Below, one piece after another: positions 8,098 to 17,643 of a stretch of DNA of 64,000 nt. The stretch spans positions 434,001-498,000 of the forward strand of contig NZ_FNRF01000003.1 of NCBI RefSeq assembly GCF_900107775.1. The letters run 5' to 3'. The stretch comes from Xylanibacter ruminicola (GTDB lineage: Bacteria; Bacteroidota; Bacteroidia; Bacteroidales; Bacteroidaceae). The translations under genes and the position numbers were made by a program. The stretch's first letter is position 1. Every line of letters begins with the position of its first letter. Under the pieces are notes generated by a model. That model was given only the letters and a program-made list of their open reading frames with translations, searched no databases and had not been told where the DNA came from.

Positions 8098-10029
8098 CTA
8101 TTCTATCGAGCCGCACCAGCCGCCGTTGCGTGCCAGATGGAGGGTGAGCGTGGTGGCAGGATTCACCTCCTGAGTCTCCTTTTTGTAATCTACGGCGATG
8201 CGATGGGCGTTGCGTCCGTCGCGGAAGGAGGTGAGCATGGCAGGACGAGTCAGGAAGTCGAGACTGATAGTGATGTCCTGAGGCTTGCTGCCTGTGATGG
8301 CTCCTACAAACCATTTTGCACCTTTGCGCTTGGCTACTACGTAGTAATCGCCTGCCTTGGCAGCCAATACGCGGGTTTCGTCCCATGTGGTGGGTACCGA
8401 GGCTATGAATTGGGTGCACGCCTCTTCGCGCAGATAGCGGGTAGGACTGTCGGCCAGCATCTGCAGTCCGCTCTCAAAGCACACGTAGAGTGCCATCTGA
8501 TAGGCACGTGTTCCTCCTCCCATCGGTAACGAGCCTGTGCCGTGATTATCCTCGGGCTGAGCGTTCTGCATCGAACCTGGTGTAAAGTCCATTGCACCAA
8601 CGGCATTACGCATAAACGGCAGCCAGATACTGTTCTCAGGTCGGCAACCTCCGCCTTGTTCCAAGCCACGCACACCTTCGTACGAAATCAGGTTGGGCAG
8701 GCGCTGTTCCAGGCCGGATGGCTTGAACGAACCGTGGAAATCCACCAGCAACTTGTGCTTGGCACACTCGCGGGCGGTGCGCTCGTAGAAGTTCACCATC
8801 CACTGGTCGCTGTGGTCCATAAAGTCGATCTTCAGTCCCTTCACACCCATATCGGCGTAATGCTTAATAAGGTCGGGATGCTGCTCAACGGTGAGCCATG
8901 ATAGCCAGAGAATGATGCCGACCTGCTTAGGGGCGCCATACTCCACTAATTCTTTCACGTCGATATCATTGCTGTAGGTAAATGGATCTTCAACACGCTT
9001 GTTCCAGCCTTCGTCGAGCAGTACGTATTCTACGCCAAACTTCTGGGCCGTGTCGATGATGTATTTGTAGGTGGCGTTGTTGATGCCCGACTCAAAGTCC
9101 ACATCCCATACTGTCCAGTGGTTCCACCAGTCCCAGTTAACCTGTCCGGGCTTAATCCACGATACATCCTGCAGTTCGCACTTGCCGCCAAGCACCAGTT
9201 CCATCTGGTTGGCAGCTATCGTGGCATCGCTGCCGATAACGGCAAAACGCCAGGGCAGGGTGCGCTGTCCGTTAGTACGGGCAATGCAGTTGCGCTCTTT
9301 GGTGATGGTCCAACCTCGGTCGCCACGTGGCTCCCATGTTTCGGGCGATTTTGGATGAACGGCTGTAAAACCATTGGCGCCCGTGCTCTTAAGGAAAGTG
9401 TGGGGATAGTCGCGCACATCGCTCTCGGAGATAAGTACCTTGGTGCCTTTGGGACTTTCGAGCAGTACTGGCAGATAGGTTATCTCGTCATCGGCCTTAT
9501 ACTGAGCTGTGCTGATGTGCGTGTAAGGCTGTTCGTACGAGGTGTTGAAGTTGCGAGTCTTCGAGATGTGAGCCTCGAAGGCTGTAGGCAGATGGTAGTT
9601 GATACCTTCGTTTACGATATCTACAACACCTTTCTTATTTATAATAAAGCGATAGGCCACCCCGTTGTCGTAGGCTCTGAACTCTACGCTGTAGCCCTTG
9701 AAGTTGAGCGTTAAGGCATTAGCCTTGTTGGGCACTACGGCCTGTTTTAAAGGCACTACAGGTCGTATCTGCTCATCAATCTTAGTACGTTTTGTGTTGC
9801 TTAACTTTGGGTTTACACCCAATAATTCCTGTCCAACTTGCAAGCTAAGGGGGCAATCTTTCAGAATCTGTTCGCCGTTGAACGAGGCGCTGTAAGTTAA
9901 CTCTTTGCCAATATTGATGTTGGCTACGATTTTGCCGTTAGGCGATGCAAGCTTCTCTTGTTTGTCGGCCCAGCTGGTGTTGGTCAGTCCTGCCGCAAGG
10001 ATAGTAATAATTAAAAATCTTTTATTCAT
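8098..10029 (-). CDS. Glycoside hydrolase family 97, probable retaining alpha-galactosidase
   Basis: This 643-residue exported enzyme has the signal peptide MNKRFLIITILAAGLTNTSWA. An N-terminal beta-sandwich (about 25-275), a catalytic barrel (about 280-540) and a C-terminal beta-domain follow. The barrel carries YVLLDEGW and GLKIDFMDHSD. Asp402 in the latter corresponds to the nucleophile of retaining GH97 alpha-galactosidases, whereas SusB-type inverting members lack it. Substrate assignment therefore rests on one motif. The start at 10029 overlaps the stop of the upstream lipoprotein gene by four bases; a longer frame to 10230 lies inside that gene and is rejected. It probably acts in the periplasm on galactosides. 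Its C-terminal DNA is duplicated at 3710-4012. Confidence 0.9.
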   Translation of the reverse strand: MNKRFLIITILAAGLTNTSWADKQEKLASPNGKIVANINIGKELTYSASFNGEQILKDCPLSLQVGQELLGVNPKLSNTKRTKIDEQIRPVVPLKQAVVPNKANALTLNFKGYSVEFRAYDNGVAYRFIINKKGVVDIVNEGINYHLPTAFEAHISKTRNFNTSYEQPYTHISTAQYKADDEITYLPVLLESPKGTKVLISESDVRDYPHTFLKSTGANGFTAVHPKSPETWEPRGDRGWTITKERNCIARTNGQRTLPWRFAVIGSDATIAANQMELVLGGKCELQDVSWIKPGQVNWDWWNHWTVWDVDFESGINNATYKYIIDTAQKFGVEYVLLDEGWNKRVEDPFTYSNDIDVKELVEYGAPKQVGIILWLSWLTVEQHPDLIKHYADMGVKGLKIDFMDHSDQWMVNFYERTARECAKHKLLVDFHGSFKPSGLEQRLPNLISYEGVRGLEQGGGCRPENSIWLPFMRNAVGAMDFTPGSMQNAQPEDNHGTGSLPMGGGTRAYQMALYVCFESGLQMLADSPTRYLREEACTQFIASVPTTWDETRVLAAKAGDYYVVAKRKGAKWFVGAITGSKPQDITISLDFLTRPAMLTSFRDGRNAHRIAVDYKKETQEVNPATTLTLHLARNGGWCGSIE

Positions 10030-10415
10030 TGTCTTTTTAGTTTGATAGTTTTGCCAGTGAGGGGTCCATACCATATCATTTCGGTGTTGGTGATTTTCTT
10101 GACTTGTGCCGACCAAGGCATGTTGTTGATTGTCATTACCAGTAGGTCGCCATCCCATTCGTATGTGCCTGTACCTGTGTAGTGCTCGCCTTGTACGTTG
10201 GTGAAACTGCCATCGGCACCATACCACCATTCGGTTCCAATCATATCCTGATCGTAACCCTCTTCAACGTAATAAACGGTCCACTTGCCTACAAGCTTTG
10301 ATTTTGCCAATACGTGGGATTGAATGGCATTGTCGTCGTTAGTGCAACTGTTCAGCGTTGCGGTTGTAAATAGGCCGCATGCTGCCATTGCAAGGAATAC
10401 AAATAGTTTTCTCAT
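10026..10415 (-). CDS. Lipocalin-like lipoprotein
   Basis: This 129-residue protein has a type II signal (MRKLFVFLAMAACGLFTTAT, then LNSC with the lipid-bearing Cys at about 24). The mature part starts with the lipocalin-family turn KLVGKWTVYYVEEG and alternates strand-forming stretches (GTGTYEWDGDLLVMTIN). It would be attached to a membrane and may bind a small ligand; no ligand can be named. Its stop codon overlaps the GH97 start, so the two are translationally coupled and probably work together. A weak -7-like sequence lies at 10441-10449. Confidence 0.75.
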   Translation of the reverse strand: MRKLFVFLAMAACGLFTTATLNSCTNDDNAIQSHVLAKSKLVGKWTVYYVEEGYDQDMIGTEWWYGADGSFTNVQGEHYTGTGTYEWDGDLLVMTINNMPWSAQVKKITNTEMIWYGPLTGKTIKLKRQ

Positions 10416-10448
10416 ACTTGATAAATTTAGTTAGAATGTTAAAAGCAT

Positions 10449-10481
10449 AATGGCCGCCTGCTGTGAAGCAGAACGGCCATT
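10449..10481 (-). terminator. Terminator of pgk
   Basis: AATGGCCG (10449-10456) pairs with CGGCCATT (10474-10481), with an inner CTGCT/AGCAG stem. On the minus strand it is followed by a T-rich run, about 40 bases after the pgk stop. Confidence 0.8.
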
Positions 10482-10517
10482 GATTGGTTATTTAAAAAAT
10501 CGAATCGTGTCTGATTT

Positions 10518-11789
10518 TTACTCACCCTTGATAGCAGCTACGCCAGGGAGAACCTTACCCTCGATGGCCTCGAGCAGAGCACCGCCACCAGTTGAGATGT
10601 AAGATACCTGATCAGCAAGTCCGAACTTGTTTACACAAGCTACAGAGTCGCCACCACCAATCAGTGAGAATGCACCGTTCTTGGTAGCCTCAGCGATAGC
10701 GTCGCCGATAGCACGTGAACCAGCGGTGAAAGCGTCGCACTCGAATACACCAGCAGGACCGTTCCACAGGATGGTCTTAGCACCCTTGATAGCCTCGGCA
10801 AATGCCTTCTGGCTCTCAGGACCAGCGTCAACACCCTCGAAACCAGCAGGTACGTTGTTAGCAGGGCAGTTGATGATCTGTGCACCCTCCTTAACACTCA
10901 TTGTGCCGAAGTCGAGACCGTTAGTAGCGGTGCAGTCAGAACCCAGAACGAGCTCTACACCGTTCTTCTTAGCCAGCTCCTCAACACCGAGAGCTACATC
11001 CAGCTTGTCGAGCTCAACGATTGAATCACCAATCTCACCGTTGTGAGCCTTAGCGAAGGTATATGTCATACCACCGCAGAGGATGAGCTTATCAACCTTA
11101 CCGAGCAGGTTCTCGATGATACCGATCTTAGAAGATACCTTTGAACCACCCATGATGGCAACGAAAGGACGCTTGATGTTAGAGAGAACGGCGTCAACAG
11201 CCTGAACCTCCTTCTCCATCAGCAGACCCAGCATCTTGTTGTCAGCGTCGAAGTAATCGGCGATAACAGCTGTAGAAGCGTGCTTACGGTGAGCTGTACC
11301 GAAGGCATCCATTACGTAGCAGTCAGCGTAAGAAGCGAGAGTCTTAGCAAACTCCTTCTGGCTGGCCTTCATAGCCTTCTTAGCCTCGTCGTATGCAGGA
11401 TCAGCCTTGTCGATACCTACTGGCTTACCCTCTTCCTCAGGATAGAAACGAAGGTTCTCGAGCAGCAGAGCCTCACCCATCTTCAGAGCCTTAGCAGCAT
11501 CAGCAGCCTTAGCGCAGTCGGGAGCGAAAGCAACGGGAACACCCAGAGCCTTCTCAACAGCCTCGCGGATCTGACCGAGTGACTTCTTAGCATCTACCTT
11601 ACCTTTGGGCTTACCCATATGGCTCATGATGATAGTAGCACCACCATCAGCCAGAATCTTCTTCAGGGTAGGCAGGGCACCACGGATACGGGTGTCGTCT
11701 GTGATCTTACCATTCTCATCGAGGGGTACGTTGAAGTCTACACGTACGATTGCCTTCTTACCGGCAAAGTTGAATTCGTTGATAGTCAT
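10518..11789 (-). CDS. pgk: Phosphoglycerate kinase
   Basis: This 423-residue cytoplasmic glycolytic enzyme transfers phosphate between 1,3-bisphosphoglycerate and ADP. The N-terminal signature [11 protein letters not shown], the substrate loop [20 protein letters not shown] in the hinge region, and the nucleotide motifs WNGPAGVFE and IGGGDSVA in the C-domain are all present and in order. The length is slightly above the usual 390-415. It is monocistronic: a -7 box (TAACTTTG) lies at 11838-11845 and a hairpin terminator at 10449-10481. Codon use is strongly biased, as expected for a highly expressed gene. Confidence 0.97.
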   Translation of the reverse strand: MTINEFNFAGKKAIVRVDFNVPLDENGKITDDTRIRGALPTLKKILADGGATIIMSHMGKPKGKVDAKKSLGQIREAVEKALGVPVAFAPDCAKAADAAKALKMGEALLLENLRFYPEEEGKPVGIDKADPAYDEAKKAMKASQKEFAKTLASYADCYVMDAFGTAHRKHASTAVIADYFDADNKMLGLLMEKEVQAVDAVLSNIKRPFVAIMGGSKVSSKIGIIENLLGKVDKLILCGGMTYTFAKAHNGEIGDSIVELDKLDVALGVEELAKKNGVELVLGSDCTATNGLDFGTMSVKEGAQIINCPANNVPAGFEGVDAGPESQKAFAEAIKGAKTILWNGPAGVFECDAFTAGSRAIGDAIAEATKNGAFSLIGGGDSVACVNKFGLADQVSYISTGGGALLEAIEGKVLPGVAAIKGE

Positions 11790-11837
11790 AATTTAAATAT
11801 TTAATAATGTGAAAAATTTCATTTTAAAATGCGACTG

Positions 11838-11845
11838 CAAAGTTA
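11838..11845 (-). promoter_or_regulatory. -7 promoter box of pgk
   Basis: The minus strand reads TAACTTTG, giving a leader of about 45 bases. The tandem heptamer repeat at 11852-11880 occupies the position of the -33 region. Confidence 0.65.
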
Positions 11846-11851
11846 CTAAAA

Positions 11852-11880
11852 AACATTGAACATTGAACATTGAACATTGA
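11852..11880. repeat. Four tandem heptamers (AACATTG) upstream of pgk
   Basis: AACATTG is repeated four times without interruption (11852-11879). Read on the minus strand it is TTCAATG-type, the same heptamer family found at 42218, 52587, 56863 and 62833-62925. Confidence 0.9.
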
Positions 11881-11948
11881 TTATTTAATTCTTTTTTGCG
11901 CTCAACTATCAATTATGTAAGCAAAATGTTCAAAAGTATAGCAAATTG

Positions 11949-13349
11949 TTATCCGAAGATTGCACGTAGGGCTTCTTCCACCTTTCTTACAGGGTGCAAA
12001 CGGATTGAATATTTATTCTTGTCGAAGCCCTGAAGGTTGTATTTTGGGATAATCATATCGGTAAATCCGAGCTTCTCGGCCTCGGCAATTCGCTGCTCGA
12101 TACGATTGACGGGGCGCACCTCGCCACTCAGTCCAACCTCGCCTGCCATGCACCAACCCGACTCGATAGGTGTGTCGACATTTGATGAGAGCACAGCCGC
12201 AATCACACTCAGGTCCATCGCCAAGTCGGTAACACGAAGTCCGCCTGCAATATTCACAAACACATCCTTCTGTGCCAGCTTAAAGCCCACGCGCTTTTCA
12301 AGCACAGCCAGTAGCATGTTCAGTCGGCGCTGATCAAAGCCTGTGGCCGAACGCTGAGGGGTGCCGTAGGCGGCTGTTGAAACAAGGGCCTGCGTCTCGA
12401 CTAAGAACGGACGAATACCCTCGATGGCCGATGTGATGGCGATGCCCGAAAGGCCGTCGCGATCCTGTGTGAGCAGCAGTTCGGATGGGTTCGATACCTG
12501 TCGCAATCCGTTCTGCAGCATCTCGTAGATGCCCAGTTCGGCTGTAGAACCAAAGCGGTTCTTGATGCTGCGCAGAATGCGGTACATATAGTGCTGGTCG
12601 CCTTCGAACTGGATAACTGTATCCACAATATGCTCGAGGATTTTAGGACCGGCCAAGGTGCCCTCTTTGGTGATGTGACCAATCAGGATTACGGGCACAC
12701 CGCTGGTTTTTGCAAAACGGAGTAGGGCTGAAGCGCACTCGCGCACCTGTGCGATAGAGCCTGCACTCGACTCAACATCCTCGGTAGAAATGGTTTGTAT
12801 CGAGTCGATCACAATTAGTTCGGGCTGTACCTCTTTAATATGGTCGAAGATAGTTTCGAGCGAGTTCTCGGTAAGTAGCAGGAAGTTCTCGTTTTCGCCA
12901 CCCAGTCGTTCTGCACGCATCTTTAGCTGATGGGCGCTTTCCTCACCGCTTACGTATAGAATCTTCTTCTCGGGCATGTTAAGCATCGTTTGTAGCGAAA
13001 GGGTTGATTTGCCGATACCAGGCTCGCCACCCAGCAGTACGATACTGCCAGGCACCAATCCGCCACCAAGCACACGGTTCAGTTCGGCATCGTGCATGTC
13101 GATACGAGGGTCGTCCTTCGAACTGATGTCGCGCAATCGCAGCACCTTACCTGCATGCAAAGCCGACGACTGGGCTGATGTGCCAGCGCTTAACCCGCCC
13201 CTTGCTGCAGCCGTTTTAGGGGTAGAACTAGGAGCTACTTTTATCTCCTTAAACGTATTCCATTGTCCGCAGGCAGGGCACTTGCCAATCCACTTTGGCG
13301 ATTCCTGTCCGCAGTTTGAACAAACGTATGCTATCTTATCTTTTGCCAT
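11949..13349 (-). CDS. radA: DNA repair protein RadA (Sms)
   Basis: This 466-residue cytoplasmic ATPase processes branched recombination intermediates. An N-terminal four-Cys zinc finger (CSNCGQESPKWIGKCPACG, about 10-28) precedes the RecA-like core. The core has Walker A GGEPGIGKST (about 104-113) and the RadA-specific KNRFGS motif. A C-terminal Lon-protease-like domain (from about 300) ends the protein. Length and order match the family. The start codon is only nine bases downstream of the -7 box, so the leader is extremely short. The gene is divergent from the 13425 lipoprotein gene. Confidence 0.96.
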   Translation of the reverse strand: MAKDKIAYVCSNCGQESPKWIGKCPACGQWNTFKEIKVAPSSTPKTAAARGGLSAGTSAQSSALHAGKVLRLRDISSKDDPRIDMHDAELNRVLGGGLVPGSIVLLGGEPGIGKSTLSLQTMLNMPEKKILYVSGEESAHQLKMRAERLGGENENFLLLTENSLETIFDHIKEVQPELIVIDSIQTISTEDVESSAGSIAQVRECASALLRFAKTSGVPVILIGHITKEGTLAGPKILEHIVDTVIQFEGDQHYMYRILRSIKNRFGSTAELGIYEMLQNGLRQVSNPSELLLTQDRDGLSGIAITSAIEGIRPFLVETQALVSTAAYGTPQRSATGFDQRRLNMLLAVLEKRVGFKLAQKDVFVNIAGGLRVTDLAMDLSVIAAVLSSNVDTPIESGWCMAGEVGLSGEVRPVNRIEQRIAEAEKLGFTDMIIPKYNLQGFDKNKYSIRLHPVRKVEEALRAIFG

Positions 13350-13357
13350 AATGTGTG

Positions 13358-13365
13358 CAAAGGTA
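13358..13365 (-). promoter_or_regulatory. -7 promoter box of radA
   Basis: The minus strand reads TACCTTTG, nine bases before the ATG at 13349. The predicted leader is about five bases. Confidence 0.65.
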
Positions 13366-13407
13366 ATAAAAAAAGCAAAAAAAAGAAGCTTTTTTTCAAA
13401 AAATCAG

Positions 13408-13415
13408 TACCTTTG
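13408..13415 (+). promoter_or_regulatory. -7 promoter box of the 13425 operon
   Basis: TACCTTTG, ten bases before the ATG at 13425, again with a leader of only about five bases. It is back-to-back with the radA promoter. Confidence 0.65.
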
Positions 13416-13424
13416 CACTCGATT

Positions 13425-14345
13425 ATGAAGAAATTAGTTTTAGCATTCATAGCTCTCGTCATGCTCGCCGCTTGCGGGCAGTCGTACGAAGAAACCAAAC
13501 GTCTCTCGCGTGAGCAGCGTTTGAAGTTGTGGCGTGAGGATTCGGCTGCACTCAAGATCGCCGTCATGCCCACATTGGATTGTCTGCCAGTGTTTGTGGC
13601 CAAAGAGCGCCAGATGTTTGATACTGCCGTTGACATCCGCCTGAAACGATATACTGCCCAGATGGACGTTGATACAGCCCTGATTCGTGGTCGTGCCGAA
13701 GGTGCCATTACCGACTTGGTACGTGCCGAGAAGATGGCGAAGGAGGGTACCCCCTTGCGATATGCTGCTGCTACCAATGCTTATTGGCTGATGCTGAGTC
13801 AGCGCCAGTTGCGTATCACTAACTTTAAGCATCTCGACGATAAGATGCTGGCCATGACCCGCTACTCGGTTACCGACATGCTGGGCGATATAGCTGTGGA
13901 TAGTGCCAAACTGGCTCCAGAGCGCGTGTTCCGCATACAGATTAACGATGTGAACGTTCGTCTGAAAATGCTTGAGAACAATGAGATGGATGCCATGCTG
14001 CTTACAGAACCACAGGCCAGTCAGGCCTTGCTGAAGAAGCACCACGTGATGCTCGACACCCGTAAGGAGGATATGCAGATGGGTGCCCTTGTGTTTCGCA
14101 CCAAGAATATGGACGATAAGACCCGCCAGCATCAGATGGAGGTGTTTATGAAGGGTTACAAGCAGGCTTGCGACTCGATTAACCATTTTGGTGTAACACA
14201 CTACAAGGAGATACTGAAAAAGTACTACGGCTTAACACCTCAGGCCATCAATGCCTTGCCCGATTCGCTGAAGTTTACCTATCAGGCACCACGACAGAAA
14301 GACATTGACCGCGCTAAGAACTGGCTTGAAAAAAAGAAGAAGTAA
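13425..14345 (+). CDS. Lipoprotein resembling ABC-transporter substrate-binding proteins (NMT1/SsuA-like)
   Basis: This 306-residue protein has a lipoprotein signal MKKLVLAFIALVMLAAC. The following region (LKIAVMPTLDCLPVFVAKE, then TDLVRAEKMAKEGTPLRY) looks like the first lobe of the NMT1/NitT/TauT binding-protein fold, with a later MLENNEMDAMLLTEPQA resembling the second-lobe crossover. It would sit in the periplasm bound to lipid. No permease or ATPase gene adjoins, so import is not assured; a sensory or binding role is possible. It starts at 13425 because upstream frame codons lie in the promoter. The TPR gene begins three bases after its stop, so the two are co-transcribed. Confidence 0.7.
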   Translation: MKKLVLAFIALVMLAACGQSYEETKRLSREQRLKLWREDSAALKIAVMPTLDCLPVFVAKERQMFDTAVDIRLKRYTAQMDVDTALIRGRAEGAITDLVRAEKMAKEGTPLRYAAATNAYWLMLSQRQLRITNFKHLDDKMLAMTRYSVTDMLGDIAVDSAKLAPERVFRIQINDVNVRLKMLENNEMDAMLLTEPQASQALLKKHHVMLDTRKEDMQMGALVFRTKNMDDKTRQHQMEVFMKGYKQACDSINHFGVTHYKEILKKYYGLTPQAINALPDSLKFTYQAPRQKDIDRAKNWLEKKKK

Positions 14346-14348
14346 CAC

Positions 14349-16538
14349 ATGTTTAGAGACGATACTTTAGAAAAAGTTTTGGGTGCACTCAAGGGAAAAG
14401 ACCTGATGTGCGCTATCAAGGATATGGAGAATTATCTGGCAGCCCATCCGCACCAGATTAATTCCGACCGGCTGTTTGCCATCAAAACCGATTATCAGAT
14501 GATGATCGACTATTGGCGCAAAGGATACAAAGACCCGGAACTGCCACAGCTTTACCATAAGCTGCTGCACCGCATGTATGTGCTTTATGCCAACGTGATG
14601 ACCAATGCCCGCGTGCTGCAATCGCCCCTGATGGCATCGCTCTTTATGAAGGCACACCTGAGTCCGCGTGACTGGTCGGTACAGGTAGTTCGCGAACAGT
14701 TAGAGAAGTTCGTGTCTGATATCGCCTTGCTCGAACTGGAACCTCAGCACATCGTAAAAGAGCGTCGCAAAGCGCTGCACCAGCAGCACACTCAACTGAT
14801 GACTGAGCTTTTTGCCCACATTCTGACTGCCGACTTATGGACCGACGGACAGGGTGAGTCTATCGAGCAGCTGTTGTTGTCGCCCACCGTTGATTCTGCC
14901 GACCAGCAGCTCATTGTAAGTGCCATCACACTAGCATCCATGAACTGCTACGATATGGTTAAGTTCCGTACACTCATCCATGTGTACCAGCAGTCGATTG
15001 ATGAGTATGTGCGCCAGCGAGCCCTGTTCGGTTGGGTGTTCTCGCTCGATAACGAGTTAGAGGAATTCCTCTTCCCTGAGATGCGAACGCTGGTTGAGCA
15101 AACCGTGCAGAACCCCAACTGCATGAAGGAACTGATTGAACTTCAGGAGCAGTTCTTCTATTGTCTGAGTGCCGATGAGGACCGTAATACCATTGAGAAG
15201 GAGATTATGCCCGAGTTGTTAAAGAATCAGCAGAAGATGCAGCATAGAGACGAGCAGGAACAGGACGAGGAGAGTATCCTGAATGATATTCTGCATCCTG
15301 ATGCCGAAGAGCAGGAGTTTGAAAAGTTAGAGAACACCTTCCATCGTATGATCGACATGCAGAAGCAGGGTAGCGATGTGTATTTTGGTGGTTTCTCGCA
15401 GATGAAGCGTTACCCGTTCTTTAACGAGATATCTAACTGGTTTACTCCGTTCTTTACCGATCACCCAGGCGTAGCACAGACTTGGGATAAGTATGGCAAC
15501 GTTAAGTTCCTGTCGGGCATTCTTGAGTTTGGCCCGTTCTGCAATAGCGATAAGTACTCGTTCCTGCTGGCCTTCGAGACTGTGCTGAATGGTATTCCCG
15601 AAAATGTCCGCCAGATGCTGGATCGTGGCGAGGCCGTGATGTATCAGAAGTTAGGAACAGAGGAAATGAGTACGCCTGCCTATATCCGTCGTATCTATCT
15701 GCAGGACATGTTCCGTTTCTTCCGTCTTAATCCGCTTCACAACGAGTTTAAGAACGTGTTCGAGAAGGATTCGTTCCAGAGCATGTTCATTACCCGAACT
15801 GCATTTGATAATACTGATATACAGGCTTATTTTAAGGATGTGGTTGCTTTCCTGATTAAACGTAACCAGAAGTATTATGCCAAAGGGTTGATGGATAATT
15901 GGTTTGAGGAGAGGTATCACGATTACGATTACTATATGCTAAAGGGGTATCTGGGTGATAATGCCGAGGATAGCTATCGCAAGGCCCTTGAGTTGAATCC
16001 TCAGAGTGAGCGGGCTTTATTAGGCTTGGCCCGTATCTGGTTTAAACATATGGATTATGAGAAAGCGCTCGATGCCTATAACCAGTTGCTGGAGATGAAT
16101 GCCGATAAGAAATCGTATCAGCTTAACAAAGCCATCTGTCTTACCAACCTGTATCGTTTTGATGAGGCCGAACAGATTCTGTTCCGTCTGAACTACGAGG
16201 ATGCCGATAATCTGGATGTAGTACGTGTATTGGCTTGGGCACTTACTGGCAACGGCAAGTACGAACAGGCAGAGCGCCTGTACGAACAGCTGAATGAACA
16301 GGAAGAACCTAATGAAATCGATGCCATCAACTATGGTTTCTATCTGTGGTTCACAGGTAAGATTGACGATGCCGCCAACTGCTTCCGTACCTACGTAACC
16401 AATGCCAAACCCAGGGAGGATCGTTGGAGTGCCGTTTGTGATCTGATTTACAAAGAGCACGAACTGCTCATGCAAAAAGGCATTACTGAGCGTGAGATGC
16501 GGATGATGGTAGATTGGGTTGACGTTTACAACGCTTAG
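14349..16538 (+). CDS. Large TPR-repeat protein of unknown function
   Basis: This 729-residue protein has no signal peptide and is largely helical. Its C-terminal third has clear tetratricopeptide repeats, such as AEDSYRKALELNPQSERAL, MDYEKALDAYNQLLEMN and GKYEQAERLYEQLNEQ. The N-terminal 400 residues are helical and acidic but carry no motif that I recognise. TPR proteins scaffold protein complexes; the partner is unknown. It is likely cytoplasmic and co-transcribed with the lipoprotein three bases upstream. Its last 56 bases overlap the convergent acyltransferase gene. Confidence 0.75.
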   Translation: MFRDDTLEKVLGALKGKDLMCAIKDMENYLAAHPHQINSDRLFAIKTDYQMMIDYWRKGYKDPELPQLYHKLLHRMYVLYANVMTNARVLQSPLMASLFMKAHLSPRDWSVQVVREQLEKFVSDIALLELEPQHIVKERRKALHQQHTQLMTELFAHILTADLWTDGQGESIEQLLLSPTVDSADQQLIVSAITLASMNCYDMVKFRTLIHVYQQSIDEYVRQRALFGWVFSLDNELEEFLFPEMRTLVEQTVQNPNCMKELIELQEQFFYCLSADEDRNTIEKEIMPELLKNQQKMQHRDEQEQDEESILNDILHPDAEEQEFEKLENTFHRMIDMQKQGSDVYFGGFSQMKRYPFFNEISNWFTPFFTDHPGVAQTWDKYGNVKFLSGILEFGPFCNSDKYSFLLAFETVLNGIPENVRQMLDRGEAVMYQKLGTEEMSTPAYIRRIYLQDMFRFFRLNPLHNEFKNVFEKDSFQSMFITRTAFDNTDIQAYFKDVVAFLIKRNQKYYAKGLMDNWFEERYHDYDYYMLKGYLGDNAEDSYRKALELNPQSERALLGLARIWFKHMDYEKALDAYNQLLEMNADKKSYQLNKAICLTNLYRFDEAEQILFRLNYEDADNLDVVRVLAWALTGNGKYEQAERLYEQLNEQEEPNEIDAINYGFYLWFTGKIDDAANCFRTYVTNAKPREDRWSAVCDLIYKEHELLMQKGITEREMRMMVDWVDVYNA

Positions 16539-17637
16539 TCTTCCACTTTTCAGATAGCCATGTGCCCAGTAATGGTAAGCCTACACCAGCAATGGTGTAG
16601 AGCACCCAGAACGCGTCGTGCTGCGAGTTGTGGTGTATCACCATGTGGCAACCTATCTGGCGGATATCCAAGCTGTAATACCATATCTTTATCAAGCTAA
16701 CCACCTTGTAGGCTACAATGTGGAAGATAAAGATATTCAGCGTGTGGTCGCCCGTATATACCAGGAATCGTTTCAGCCAGTTATCTTTCTTGTCAAGCAG
16801 CATACTGATGTTGTACATCATCAGGAATCCCAGAATGGCTGGTATAGGCAGCGACAGGAACTGGGTATAGGTAGAGCGCCAGTTCATGTTGGCTGTGAGG
16901 TAGTGCGAGAACAGATATACAACAATGCCAAACATTATAGTAGTCCAGAAGATGGCATAGTAGCGCTTGATAGCCGCTTGATAACTCTCGGCATACTGTC
17001 GGAAAATAAATCCGCAACCAAAGAAGAAACAGCCCATCATATCGCGATAACCGCCCTGTATCAGTGTCAGCACCCTCAGCCCCTCGTAGGTTTTCCAGCC
17101 GCACAGCAACAGCATAATGACACAGATGAGGTAGGGGATGGCTTTTTTATAGCGTGCGGATGATATCGTGCTGTCGAACACCTTATATATAATAAGGTAT
17201 AAGATGCTAGCTACAAACAATCCACGGAAGAACCAGAACGCACCACATAGGAATGCATCGTATCCTGCCATCGAGGTAAAGATGGTCCATAGGTTCTGCT
17301 GCATCTGGTGCCAGCTGTAAGGGTGGGTAACACCGCCCATCTCGTTGCCATACATTTCGTTCAGGATACCAATCTTGAACATCAGATTATGGATAAGCAG
17401 GAAGAACACGCTCCATTTTACAAAGGGGATATAAAGGCCCTTTACGCGCTTTTTTACAAACGTGGCTTCATCGTTCAGGTACTTCAGTGAGAAGAAGTAG
17501 CCTGCAGTGATAAAGAATAGCGGCATGTGAAACTCGAAAATGAATCGGCATAGCCAGCCTGGAGCCTCGGCATGAGCTATCACCATCAGGATGATGGCTA
17601 AACCCTTTGCTATAGATATGACGGTGTTTCTGTTCAT
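16483..17637 (-). CDS. Membrane acyltransferase, family 3
   Basis: This 384-residue integral membrane protein has about ten hydrophobic segments. The N-terminal SIAKGLAIILMVIAHAEAPG with its His, and the following HMPLFFITAGYFF, are typical of acyltransferase family 3 (OafA/WecH-like). These move acyl groups onto surface sugars or lipids at the inner membrane; the acceptor is unknown. It lies six bases after the cardiolipin-synthase-like gene in the same direction, as the last gene of the operon begun by the regulator at 22655. Its 3' end overlaps the convergent TPR gene by 56 bases. Confidence 0.85.
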   Translation of the reverse strand: MNRNTVISIAKGLAIILMVIAHAEAPGWLCRFIFEFHMPLFFITAGYFFSLKYLNDEATFVKKRVKGLYIPFVKWSVFFLLIHNLMFKIGILNEMYGNEMGGVTHPYSWHQMQQNLWTIFTSMAGYDAFLCGAFWFFRGLFVASILYLIIYKVFDSTISSARYKKAIPYLICVIMLLLCGWKTYEGLRVLTLIQGGYRDMMGCFFFGCGFIFRQYAESYQAAIKRYYAIFWTTIMFGIVVYLFSHYLTANMNWRSTYTQFLSLPIPAILGFLMMYNISMLLDKKDNWLKRFLVYTGDHTLNIFIFHIVAYKVVSLIKIWYYSLDIRQIGCHMVIHHNSQHDAFWVLYTIAGVGLPLLGTWLSEKWKTKRCKRQPNLPSSASHAQ

Positions 17638-17643
17638 GAGTGC

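Noticed and set aside
10030-10230. N-terminal extension of the GH97 gene
   Set aside because: It lies inside the lipocalin-like gene, and a perfect signal peptide begins at 10029.
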